DNA of 64,000 bases, taken from contig NZ_CP106879.1 in NCBI RefSeq assembly GCF_025677645.1, positions 1,240,001 through 1,304,000 of the forward strand, written 5' to 3'. Shown one piece after another: positions 50,380-58,387 of this stretch. This DNA is from Curtobacterium poinsettiae. GTDB lineage: Bacteria; Actinomycetota; Actinomycetes; Actinomycetales; Microbacteriaceae. Position 1 is the stretch's first letter, and each line of letters opens with the position of its first letter. The notes under the pieces are model-generated. The model was not told the DNA's origin, made no database searches, and was given only the letters and a program-made list of their open reading frames with translations. Both the position numbers and the translations under genes were made by a program.

Positions 50380-52209
50380 ATGAGCACGGACACCACCCCA
50401 ACCACTGAGACCCTCGACGACGGGCCCGTGGTGACGTTCGCCGGTCTCGGCCTGAGCGACGCTGTGCTCAAGGCCGTCAAGGACATCGGCTACGAGACCC
50501 CTTCCGCCATCCAGGAAGCCACCATCCCCACGCTCCTCGCCGGGCGCGACGTCGTCGGACTGGCGCAGACCGGTACCGGCAAGACCGCGGCCTTCGCGCT
50601 GCCGATCCTGTCCCGCATGGAGTCCGGCAGCAAGAAGCCCCAGGCGCTCGTGCTGTCCCCGACGCGTGAGCTCGCCCTGCAGGTGTGCGAGGCGTTCGAG
50701 CAGTTCGCGTCCCACATGAAGAACGTGCACGTCCTGCCGGTCTACGGCGGCCAGGCCTACGGCGTGCAGCTGTCCGCCCTGCGCCGTGGCGTCGACGTCG
50801 TCGTCGGTACCCCCGGCCGCATCATGGACCACCTGGCGAAGGGCACGCTCGACCTGTCCGAGCTCAAGTACCTGGTGCTCGACGAGGCCGACGAGATGCT
50901 CAAGATGGGCTTCGCCGAGGACGTCGAGACGATCCTCGCCGACACCCCCGACGACAAGCAGGTCGCGCTCTTCTCGGCGACCATGCCCGCGCAGATCCGC
51001 CGCATCTCGCAGCAGTACCTGACCGACCCGGCCGAGATCACCGTCAAGACCAAGACGAAGACCGCCGCGAACATCACGCAGCGCTACCTGATGGTCTCGT
51101 ACCCGCAGAAGGTCGACGCGCTCACCCGCATCCTCGAGGTCGAGGACTTCGAGGGCATGATCATCTTCGTCCGCACCAAGAGCGAGACCGAGACCCTGGC
51201 CGAGAAGCTCCGTGCCCGCGGGTACGCAGCCGCCGCGATCAGCGGTGACGTGGCCCAGGCCCAGCGCGAGCGCACGGTCAACCAGCTGAAGTCGGGCAAG
51301 CTCGACATCCTGGTCGCGACGGACGTCGCCGCCCGTGGCCTCGACGTCGACCGCATCACGCACGTCGTGAACTTCGACATCCCGGTCGACATCGAGTCCT
51401 ACGTGCACCGCATCGGCCGGACCGGTCGCGCCGGCCGCTCGGGTGACTCGATCAGCTTCGTCACCCCGCGCGAGCGTCGCCTGCTGTCCGCGATCGAGCG
51501 TCACACCAAGCAGCCGCTCACGCAGATGCAGCTGCCGACCATCGACGACGTCAACGAGACCCGCCTGACGCGCTTCGACGACGCCATCACCGCGGCGCTC
51601 GAGGACCAGGGCCGGATCGCCGCCTTCCGCGACGTCATCGCGCACTACGTCGAGCACCACGACGTCCCCTCGGACGACGTCGCCGCTGCCCTGGCCGTCG
51701 TGGCGCAGGGCGACTCGCCGCTGCTCCTCACCGCAGCCGACGACGCCCTCCGCACCCAGATGGAGCGCGACGCCCGTCGCAGCGAGCGCGACGAGCGTGG
51801 TGCCCGCGACGACCGTGGCGGCCGCAGCGACCGCGGCGACCGTGGTGGCGACCGCGACCGTGGTGACCGCGGCGACCGCGGCCCGCGCCGTTCGCAGCCG
51901 ATGTCCCCGTACCGCATCGAGGTCGGCCGTCGTCACCGCGTCGAGCCGCGCCAGATCGTCGGTGCCCTGGCCAACGAAGGTGGCCTGCGCCGCGACGACT
52001 TCGGTGCGATCCAGATCCGTCCGGACTTCTCGATCGTCGAGCTGCCGGCCGACATGGACCCCGGTGTGCTCGAGCGCCTCACCGACACCCGGATCAGCGG
52101 CAAGCTCATCGAGATCCGTGCGGATCGCCGTGGTGGCGGTCGCCGCTCGGACGACCGCGCCCCGCGCGGTGACCGCGACGACCGTCCGGAGCGCAGGCCG
52201 CGCTACTGA
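50380..52209 (+). CDS. DEAD-box RNA helicase (DeaD/CsdA type)
   Basis: A 609-residue ATP-dependent RNA helicase with all motifs: Q motif GYETPSAIQ, I AQTGTGKT, Ia PTRELA, Ib TPGR, II DEAD, III SAT, V ATDVAARGLDV, VI YVHRIGRTGRAGRSG. An Arg/Gly/Asp-rich disordered stretch (about 466-508) is followed by a DbpA-type RNA-binding domain (PYRIEVGRRHRVEPRQIVGAL) and a second RG-rich tail. It probably helps ribosome assembly and mRNA decay, especially in the cold. Leaderless ATG; copy 8 of the palindrome follows. Confidence 0.94.
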   Translation: MSTDTTPTTETLDDGPVVTFAGLGLSDAVLKAVKDIGYETPSAIQEATIPTLLAGRDVVGLAQTGTGKTAAFALPILSRMESGSKKPQALVLSPTRELALQVCEAFEQFASHMKNVHVLPVYGGQAYGVQLSALRRGVDVVVGTPGRIMDHLAKGTLDLSELKYLVLDEADEMLKMGFAEDVETILADTPDDKQVALFSATMPAQIRRISQQYLTDPAEITVKTKTKTAANITQRYLMVSYPQKVDALTRILEVEDFEGMIIFVRTKSETETLAEKLRARGYAAAAISGDVAQAQRERTVNQLKSGKLDILVATDVAARGLDVDRITHVVNFDIPVDIESYVHRIGRTGRAGRSGDSISFVTPRERRLLSAIERHTKQPLTQMQLPTIDDVNETRLTRFDDAITAALEDQGRIAAFRDVIAHYVEHHDVPSDDVAAALAVVAQGDSPLLLTAADDALRTQMERDARRSERDERGARDDRGGRSDRGDRGGDRDRGDRGDRGPRRSQPMSPYRIEVGRRHRVEPRQIVGALANEGGLRRDDFGAIQIRPDFSIVELPADMDPGVLERLTDTRISGKLIEIRADRRGGGRRSDDRAPRGDRDDRPERRPRY

Positions 52210-52239
52210 GACGCGCGCGTCTGCGACGCGACCTCTTCT

Positions 52240-52279
52240 GACGGGAGGCCCGGTGCCAGCTGGCACCGGGCCTCCCGTC
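52240..52279. repeat. Dispersed palindrome, copy 8 (40-bp perfect palindrome)
   Basis: An 18-bp stem GACGGGAGGCCCGGTGCC with central AGCT, 31 bases after the helicase stop. Its central 34 bases are identical to those of copy 4 at 38754. Confidence 0.85.
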
Positions 52280-52426
52280 CGTCGTCAGTGCGGGTCCCGG
52301 GCCTGCGGCATCTTGCGGTGCGGGGAACCGCAGATCCCTCCCGCAGGCGTTCCCCCGGAGTCCGCACGGTGCTGTGATGACCGGAGCCGTGACGCAGGGA
52401 GCCGCGGAGAAGGCAGGGGAACCATC

Positions 52427-53761
52427 GTGTACCGAGCACTCATCACCGCGGTCGCCGCCGCGGCGCTCGTCTTCGGAGGCGCGGTGCCGGCGACGGCGCA
52501 CACCTCTCCGTCGGTGCCGGGAGCGCCGACCGCCGTCCGCGTCACCGGCGACGCGGACAGTGCCACGCTGACGTGGCGCGGTCCGAAGCACGGCGCGAAG
52601 GTGACGGGCTGGAAGGTCGCCGTCGCCGCCGTCGCGAACCGGCACGACCGCCAGGTCGACCGACTCCACCCGCGCGCCCGCTCCGACCGGTTCGACGAGC
52701 TCTCGCCCGCCACCACGTACCGCTTCTCGGTGCGTGCCCTCGGCCACCGGGGGACCGGCCGCACGATCACGCTGCGCTGGACGTCACCGTCGGTGCCCGA
52801 GCCGGAGACGACGCAGTCGCTGTTCGCGCTCGACGGCAACGGTGACGTCGTGCGGTTCGCGGATTCCGGCAGCGGTGCGAAGACCGTCGTCGCGACGGAC
52901 GGCGAGGGCTTCGCCGCGAACGCCGACGGTGACGTCTTCACCCCGTCGGCGGACGGCACCGAGATCCTGCTGCACCCGGCAGACGGTGGCGGGATCTCGA
53001 TCATCGCGTCCGGGCTGCACCTGACCCCGGACCTGCGCTCCGACGCCGAGGGCAACCTGTACTGGGTGGACTCGGTGAGCGGTGCGGTGCAGAAGCTGTC
53101 CGTCGGCACCTCGACGCCGAAGATCGTGCTGGACCTGGGTGGCAAGGCCGTCGGGAGCGATCAGCGTTTCTGGACGGTCACCCCGGACGGCAAGGTCGTC
53201 GTACTCGGCGGAACGGTCAGCCAGCCGTACGTCAAGGGCACCGGCATCGCGCCCCGCACGTTCACCGGGCCGATCGGCACGGTCGTCGGCTACCCCGCCG
53301 GCGTGCTCGCCGACTCGCACGGCAACGTCTACGTCGACATCCGATCGACCGGTGGCGCCGGGTCGTGGGTCTGGTACCAGCTCAAGCCCGGCGCGACCCG
53401 ACTGACGCAGATCGAACCGCGGTACGCGTTCGAGTACGCCGCCGCGAACGCCGACGGCTTCTCGCTCCTGCAGTCGGCGCAGTTCTGCCCCGCCCCGTCG
53501 GAGTACCGGCCGGGCGGGTGCACGATCGACCGCGGCATCCCGGACAAGCTCGTGGTGGGCAGCGGCGGCACGTCCACCGTGCCGGTGACCGGGCTGACCG
53601 CCGGGTCGCGTGGCGAGCACCTGGGTGCTGCCTCCGCCGACGGGGACGTGTTCGTCTCCATCGACAGCGGCCCCTCGGTCGGGCTGTGGAAGGTCCCCGC
53701 CGCGGGTGGAGCTGCCCGGCAGCTCGACGCGGCGCAGTACTCGAGGCTGCTGGTGATCTGA
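52427..53761 (+). CDS. Secreted fibronectin type III / beta-propeller protein
   Basis: A 444-residue exported protein. A Sec signal peptide ends near ATA-HT (residue about 24). Residues about 30-120 form a fibronectin type III domain (PGAPTAVRVTGDADSATLTWRGP ... YRFSVRALGHRGTG), and about 125-440 are repeated blades such as LFALDGNGDVVRF, GEGFAANADGDVFTPSADGTEIL and DAEGNLYWVDSVSGAVQKLS, an NHL-like propeller. Probably surface-bound or carbohydrate-binding. The GTG follows AGGGGA. A strong terminator follows. Confidence 0.86.
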   Translation: MYRALITAVAAAALVFGGAVPATAHTSPSVPGAPTAVRVTGDADSATLTWRGPKHGAKVTGWKVAVAAVANRHDRQVDRLHPRARSDRFDELSPATTYRFSVRALGHRGTGRTITLRWTSPSVPEPETTQSLFALDGNGDVVRFADSGSGAKTVVATDGEGFAANADGDVFTPSADGTEILLHPADGGGISIIASGLHLTPDLRSDAEGNLYWVDSVSGAVQKLSVGTSTPKIVLDLGGKAVGSDQRFWTVTPDGKVVVLGGTVSQPYVKGTGIAPRTFTGPIGTVVGYPAGVLADSHGNVYVDIRSTGGAGSWVWYQLKPGATRLTQIEPRYAFEYAAANADGFSLLQSAQFCPAPSEYRPGGCTIDRGIPDKLVVGSGGTSTVPVTGLTAGSRGEHLGAASADGDVFVSIDSGPSVGLWKVPAAGGAARQLDAAQYSRLLVI

Positions 53762-53775
53762 CCGGCGGTGCGAGG

Positions 53776-53817
53776 CGGAAGGGGGTGGGACGCAACGGCG
53801 CGTCCCACCCCCTTCCG
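53776..53817. terminator. Bidirectional terminator
   Basis: A perfect 17-bp stem CGGAAGGGGGTGGGACG and complement, eight-base loop, between the secreted protein gene and the convergent epimerase gene. Confidence 0.85.
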
Positions 53818-53871
53818 TGTGCGGCGGCGGCTGTCCAGGCGGTGTCGCGGCGGTGTCGCGGCGGCGGCGGT

Positions 53872-54795
53872 TCAGGCTGCGCCGTCGGCCGTCCGGCGGC
53901 ACACCTCGTCCCACGGGGTCGGTTCGATCCCGAAGTGCGCCCGGCTCTCGCGGTCGTCGACCACGTACGGCGCGGTCCACTGGTAGGTCAGGTCGGCCAG
54001 CTCGCGCATCATCGGCGACACGAGCCCGCCGACGCGGAACAGGGCGGCGGGCATCCGGCGCACCGGGACCGCGGGCTTCCCCGCCGCCGCGAGGACGTCG
54101 GTGAGGGCCTGGCGCTGCGTCCGCGGTGCGTTGCTCGGCACCGTCCACGTGCGGCCGTGGGCGCCCTGGTCCTCGGCGGCGGCGACGAGGGTCCGGGCGA
54201 CGTCGAGCACGTCGGTGAAGGTGTGCGGCAGGTCCGTGCGACCGACCATCGACACCGCCCGGCCCCGCAGCGCCGCCGGCAGCACACGCGTGACGTGCCC
54301 GTTCGCGCCGATCCCGGGGCCGAGGTAGTCCGAGGCGCGGACCTCGACGGCGCGGACACGGCCGGCGTCGTGCGCGGCGAGGGCATCGGCCCACAGGGTG
54401 GCGCGGAGCACTCCCTTGTGGTCGGTGGCGGCGTCCGGCAGTCCCTCGTGCATCGGCCCGTCGACCGGGCCGTACGGGTACAGGTTCCCGGTGATGGCGT
54501 AGGTCGCCCCGGTGCGTTCGGCCGCGGTGAGCAGTGCTGCGGCGAGCGGGGGCCAGGTGTGCTCCCACTGCGTGTAGTCGCCGGGGTTCGCGCAGTTGTG
54601 GAGGACGGCTGCTCCCTCGGCGGCGCGGGAGAGGGCGTCGGCATCGGACGCGTCGAGCGCGAGGTGCTCGACGCCGGCGATGCCCGTGCTGCGACCGGAG
54701 CGGGAGACGACGGTGGCGCGGTCACCCCGGACGGTCAACAGCTCCGCGACGTGCCGGCCGACGGGGCCGGCGCCGACGACGAGGTGGTGGGTCAT
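53872..54795 (-). CDS. NAD-dependent epimerase/atypical SDR
   Basis: A 307-residue extended SDR-like protein: LVVGAGPVGRHVAELL at the start, in which the usual GxxGxxG is GAGPVGR, then LHNCANPGDYTQWEHTWPP, and YAITGNLYPYGPVDGPM in the active-site region, where YxxxK is not evident. Close to the YeeZ-like or isoflavone-reductase-like group. The ATG at 54795 follows AGGAG. It is divergent from a TetR whose operators AGAGCANTGCTCT lie upstream. In-frame codons upstream contain a 15-bp triple repeat. Confidence 0.84.
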   Translation of the reverse strand: MTHHLVVGAGPVGRHVAELLTVRGDRATVVSRSGRSTGIAGVEHLALDASDADALSRAAEGAAVLHNCANPGDYTQWEHTWPPLAAALLTAAERTGATYAITGNLYPYGPVDGPMHEGLPDAATDHKGVLRATLWADALAAHDAGRVRAVEVRASDYLGPGIGANGHVTRVLPAALRGRAVSMVGRTDLPHTFTDVLDVARTLVAAAEDQGAHGRTWTVPSNAPRTQRQALTDVLAAAGKPAVPVRRMPAALFRVGGLVSPMMRELADLTYQWTAPYVVDDRESRAHFGIEPTPWDEVCRRTADGAA

Positions 54796-54805
54796 GGTCT
54801 CCTGC

Positions 54806-54850
54806 TTCCTGGTGGATCGCTTCTCGGTCGATCGCTTCCTGGTCGATTCG
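54806..54850. repeat. Three tandem 15-bp repeats upstream of the epimerase gene
   Basis: Units 54806-54820, 54821-54835 and 54836-54850 share TTCNTGGTNGATCGC with small changes. They occupy the 5' leader of the epimerase message, directly before its ribosome site, and are in frame with it (they would read STRKR, STEKR, STRKQ). Confidence 0.7.
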
Positions 54851-54912
54851 AGAGCACTGCTCTCGGGGTCGAGCATGACGCTTTGGCTTCGAGAAAGCAA
54901 GAGCAGTGCTCT
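54850..54912. promoter_or_regulatory. Paired TetR operators AGAGCANTGCTCT
   Basis: GAGAGCACTGCTCTC (54850-54864) and AGAGCAGTGCTCT (54900-54912), perfect palindromes with centres 49 bases apart in the divergent epimerase-TetR region. Confidence 0.75.
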
Positions 54913-54938
54913 CCTTTGTGTGCGCTGCTCTCCCGTGT

Positions 54939-54944
54939 CAGGAT
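54939..54944 (+). promoter_or_regulatory. Possible leaderless -10 for the TetR gene
   Basis: CAGGAT ends six bases before the ATG at 54951; partial match only. Confidence 0.35.
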
Positions 54945-54950
54945 CGTCGG

Positions 54951-55718
54951 ATGGCACCCACCGCCCGAGTACTCGCACGGCAGACGGTCACCGCAGACAT
55001 CCTGGCCGCGGCACGCACCCGCCTGACCGACGAGGGTCCGGCGGCCCTCAGCCTGCGGGCCGTCGCCCGTGACGTCGGGATGGTCTCGTCGGCCGTGTAC
55101 CGGTACTTCCCGAGCCGCGACGACCTGCTGACGGCCCTGCTCATCACCGACTACGACGAGCTCGGCGCCGCGGTCGAGGCCGCCGGTGCCGCGGCCGGAC
55201 CGGCTCCCGGTGCGCGCTGGGTGGCGATGTGCCGGGCGGTCCGGGACTGGTCGATCGCGCACCCGGGGGACTTCGCGCTGCTGTTCGGCTCACCCGTGCC
55301 CGGGTACACGGCACCGCGCGAGACCGTCGTGCCCGCGACGCGGACGACGTTGGCGCTGGTGCGCGTGGTCGCGGACGCCGTCGGCTCCGGTTCGCCTGGT
55401 GCGCCTGGTGCGTCGGGCTCGTCCGTCACGTCGACGCCGGAGGCGGCCGGGAGGCCCGGGTCGCCCACCGCTCCCACGGCGGCTCCCGGGGTGGCCGGTC
55501 CCGCCGTCGCGGACGCGGTCGTCACGCTGCGCTCGTTCGGCATCGCCCTGCCCGACGAGGTCCTGGTCCGCACCCTGATGGCCTGGACGACGGTGTTCGG
55601 GACCATCTCGTTCGAGCTCTTCGGCCACTTCGTCGGTTCCGTGTCCGACCCGGCCGCCTACTTCGACCAGGTCATCGTGCGCCTGGCGGATGACCTGGGG
55701 TTCGCCGCCGCGTTCTGA
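54951..55718 (+). CDS. TetR family regulator with WHG-type domain
   Basis: A 255-residue TetR. The HTH LSLRAVARDVGMVSSAVYRYFPSRDDLLTALL is near 34-65 and the ligand domain contains ARWVAMCRAVRDWSIAHPGDFALLFGSPVPGY, typical of the WHG group. A Gly/Pro/Thr/Ala-rich loop of about 45 residues (about 145-185) splits the ligand domain and looks like a low-complexity insertion. Divergent from the epimerase gene; paired operators lie between them. Confidence 0.9.
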   Translation: MAPTARVLARQTVTADILAAARTRLTDEGPAALSLRAVARDVGMVSSAVYRYFPSRDDLLTALLITDYDELGAAVEAAGAAAGPAPGARWVAMCRAVRDWSIAHPGDFALLFGSPVPGYTAPRETVVPATRTTLALVRVVADAVGSGSPGAPGASGSSVTSTPEAAGRPGSPTAPTAAPGVAGPAVADAVVTLRSFGIALPDEVLVRTLMAWTTVFGTISFELFGHFVGSVSDPAAYFDQVIVRLADDLGFAAAF

Positions 55719-55955
55719 CGCCGATGCTGTCCCCAGATCGGGTGCGCAGCCTGACAGAGTCGCCGCCGGTGCGGTAGACAGGTCGTCACGCCGAGGTCGT
55801 GCCCGAGGACCGGAGCGGACGACCGGCACGGTGGCCCCTGGGCCAGCTGCCGGACGCAACCACACCCGGGCGTGCGCAGCGGCCGGGGCCCGCGCGGATC
55901 AGGAGGCATGCTTGCGACGCAGCACGTGCGGCGGCACCACGAACGGGGCGACCCG

Positions 55956-57980
55956 GTGACCGCGCTCGACGTCAGCCGACAGGACCGCCGCCGGCTCACC
56001 ACCGGCACCGCCCGCCGACGCCTGGTGACCGTGCGCACGGTGGCGCTCCTGGCGTCCCTCGCCGGTGTCAACTACATCGTGTGGCGCTGGGCGGCCTCGG
56101 TGAACTGGCACTCGTGGTGGATCGCGGTGCCGCTGATCCTCGCCGAGACCTACAGCGTCATCGACTCCCTGCTCTTCGCCCTCGGGGCCTGGCGGCTCCG
56201 GGAGCGCGGCGAACCACCGGCGAAACCGTCCACCGACGTCACCGTGGACGTCTTCATCACCACCTACAACGAGCCGATCGACCTGGTCGAGCGCACCGCC
56301 AGGGCGGCCAAGGCGATCTCCCACCCGCACACCACCTGGATCCTCGACGACGGCAACCGCCCCGAGATGCGTGCGGCGGCCGAGGCGCTCGGCATCGGCG
56401 TCATCACGCGCGGCGCCGACTGGGTGGACCGGCCCCGGCACGCCAAGGCCGGCAACCTCAACAACGCCCTGCTCGCGACCCAGGGCGAGTTCCTGCTGAT
56501 CCTCGACGCCGACCAGGTGCCGGACCCGGCGATCCTCGACCGCACGCTCGGCTACTTCAAGGACCCGAGGATGGCGCTCGTGCAGACCCCGCAGTGGTTC
56601 GAGAACGTGCCGGAGTCGGATCCCCTCGGCAGCCAGGCACCGCTGTTCTACGGCCCGATCCAGCAGTCGAAGGACGGCTGGAACGCCGCGTTCTTCTGCG
56701 GGTCGAACGCGATCCTGCGTCGCGAAGCGCTCATGCAGCTCGGCATCTCGCGCTACGTGGCCGAGGTCGAGGCGTCCGTGCAGCGCACCCTCGCGACGTC
56801 CCGCAAGCTCCTCGCCCGTTCCAGGGAGACCGAGACCGACCCGCGCGTGCTCGCCGCGCTGGACGACGCCGAGCTCGTCGTCGACCAGGCCCGCGAGCAG
56901 GTGCGCGCCGGTGAACCCCTCGGGGACGTGACGTACGCGTTCCAGCGCGGGATCGACGCCATCGCGTTCCGGTTCGCCGCCGCCGACCTCGAGTCGGTGC
57001 GGAACGACCTGCAGGAACTCGCGGCGATGTCCACCGACGCGAACACCTTCGCCGGTCTCGACGACGCCGCGCTCGACGTGCTCGGCCGGCGTGAGGCCTC
57101 GCCGGTCGCCGCCATCGAGTCGATCGCCGTGCTCGCCCGTGCCCTCGACGTCAACCGCGACGACGAGGCGCAGCCGATCATGCCGCTGGCGACGATCTCG
57201 GTGACCGAGGACATGGCCACGGCGATGCGCCTGCACGGCCTCGGCTGGAAGTCGGCGTACCACGACGAGATCCTCGCGAAGGGCCTGGCCCCCGAGGACC
57301 TGCCGACGATGCTCGTGCAGCGGCTCCGCTGGGCGCAGGGCACCATGCAGGTGTTCTTCCGCGAGAACCCCCTGGTGCAGAAGGGGCTGTCGTGGGGGCA
57401 GCGGCTCATGTACTTCTCGACGATGTGGAGCTACCTGTCGGGGTTCGCCGCGATCGTCTACATCGCCGCCCCGGTGCTCTGCCTGTCGTTCGGGGTCGTC
57501 CCCGTGCAGGCCTACAGCGTCGACTTCTTCGCCCGGCTCATCCCGTTCCTGGTCCTGAACCAGCTGCTGTTCTGGGTGGTGGCCGCCGGCAGACCGACCT
57601 GGCGCGGTCAGCAGTACTCGCTCGCGCTGTTCCCCGTGTGGATCGAGTCGGTGACCAGCGCCTTCGAGAACGTCTTCCGCGGCAAGCCGCTCGGGTTCCG
57701 TGTCACCCCGAAGGTGCGGGACGAGACCGAGCAGAAGCCGCGGTGGGACCTGGTCAAGCCCCAGCTCTACGCGATGGGCGCCCTGGTCGCCGCCCTGGTC
57801 ATGATCGGCATCCGTTACCTGACCGGCCAGGCCGAGGGGATAGCGCCGCTCGTGAACACCGCGTGGGTCGTCTTCGACCTGTTCATCTTCAGCATCGTGA
57901 TCCGGGCCGTCCGGTACCGCGGACCGGCCACGCCAGCCCAGTCCGAACACGAGTCGAGCACCGCCGGAGGGCCACTGTGA
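55956..57980 (+). CDS. BcsA-like processive family 2 glycosyltransferase
   Basis: A 674-residue membrane synthase. Two N-terminal membrane helices (about 26-46, 54-78), then D131-D132-G (WILDDGN), D184-A-D (LILDADQ), the TED motif (ISVTED) and the QRLRWAQG motif before four C-terminal helices: the cellulose-synthase pattern for polymerising a beta-glycan. Between GSNAILRR and TED, where BcsA has about a dozen residues, lies a helical insertion of roughly 140. Start uncertain: the ATG at 55908 has AGGAGG only one base away; GTG 55956 is used. Coupled to the next gene. Confidence 0.88.
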   Translation: MTALDVSRQDRRRLTTGTARRRLVTVRTVALLASLAGVNYIVWRWAASVNWHSWWIAVPLILAETYSVIDSLLFALGAWRLRERGEPPAKPSTDVTVDVFITTYNEPIDLVERTARAAKAISHPHTTWILDDGNRPEMRAAAEALGIGVITRGADWVDRPRHAKAGNLNNALLATQGEFLLILDADQVPDPAILDRTLGYFKDPRMALVQTPQWFENVPESDPLGSQAPLFYGPIQQSKDGWNAAFFCGSNAILRREALMQLGISRYVAEVEASVQRTLATSRKLLARSRETETDPRVLAALDDAELVVDQAREQVRAGEPLGDVTYAFQRGIDAIAFRFAAADLESVRNDLQELAAMSTDANTFAGLDDAALDVLGRREASPVAAIESIAVLARALDVNRDDEAQPIMPLATISVTEDMATAMRLHGLGWKSAYHDEILAKGLAPEDLPTMLVQRLRWAQGTMQVFFRENPLVQKGLSWGQRLMYFSTMWSYLSGFAAIVYIAAPVLCLSFGVVPVQAYSVDFFARLIPFLVLNQLLFWVVAAGRPTWRGQQYSLALFPVWIESVTSAFENVFRGKPLGFRVTPKVRDETEQKPRWDLVKPQLYAMGALVAALVMIGIRYLTGQAEGIAPLVNTAWVVFDLFIFSIVIRAVRYRGPATPAQSEHESSTAGGPL

Positions 57981-58387
57981 GCACCGTCACCACGTTCGAG
58001 GTCGCGGCCGTGCCCGAGTCGCTCGACGTCGTCCAGGACCGCTTCGCCGCGTGGTGGGACGGCCTGGGCATCGACGACGTGCGGATCCGTTTCGCGCTCG
58101 AGACCGCGCTCGCCGAGGTCGCCGCGAACATCGTCGAGCACACCGTGCGCACCGACCGGCAGATCGGTCGCCGCTACACGGTGCGGCTCGAGGCGACCGA
58201 CCGCGAACTGACGGCGGTCCTCACCGACAACGGACTCCCCGTCGACATCGACCTGAGCGCCGTCACCATGGCCGACGTCGAGCAGGAGAGCGGCCGGGGC
58301 CTCGCGCTCGCCATCGCTGCGCTCGACCGGTTGGAGCACCGGCACGAGCCCGGCCACAACGTCTGGACCCTTGCGTGCGAGCGGTGA
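57977..58387 (+). CDS. RsbW-like ATP-binding protein (anti-sigma factor kinase family)
   Basis: A 136-residue HATPase_c_2 protein. The N box is ETALAEVAANIVEHT near 42-56, the G1 box VLTDNGLPVDID, and G2 SGRGLALAIAALD. This is the RsbW/SpoIIAB serine kinase fold that binds sigma factors or anti-anti-sigma proteins. The GTG overlaps the synthase stop and its own stop overlaps the next start, so all three are made together. No sigma factor, STAS or phosphatase partner lies in the window. Confidence 0.88.
   Translation: MSTVTTFEVAAVPESLDVVQDRFAAWWDGLGIDDVRIRFALETALAEVAANIVEHTVRTDRQIGRRYTVRLEATDRELTAVLTDNGLPVDIDLSAVTMADVEQESGRGLALAIAALDRLEHRHEPGHNVWTLACER

Noticed and set aside
55908..55956. ATG at 55908 as the synthase start
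   Set aside because: AGGAGG is only one base before it, too close to work as a ribosome site; kept as an alternative.
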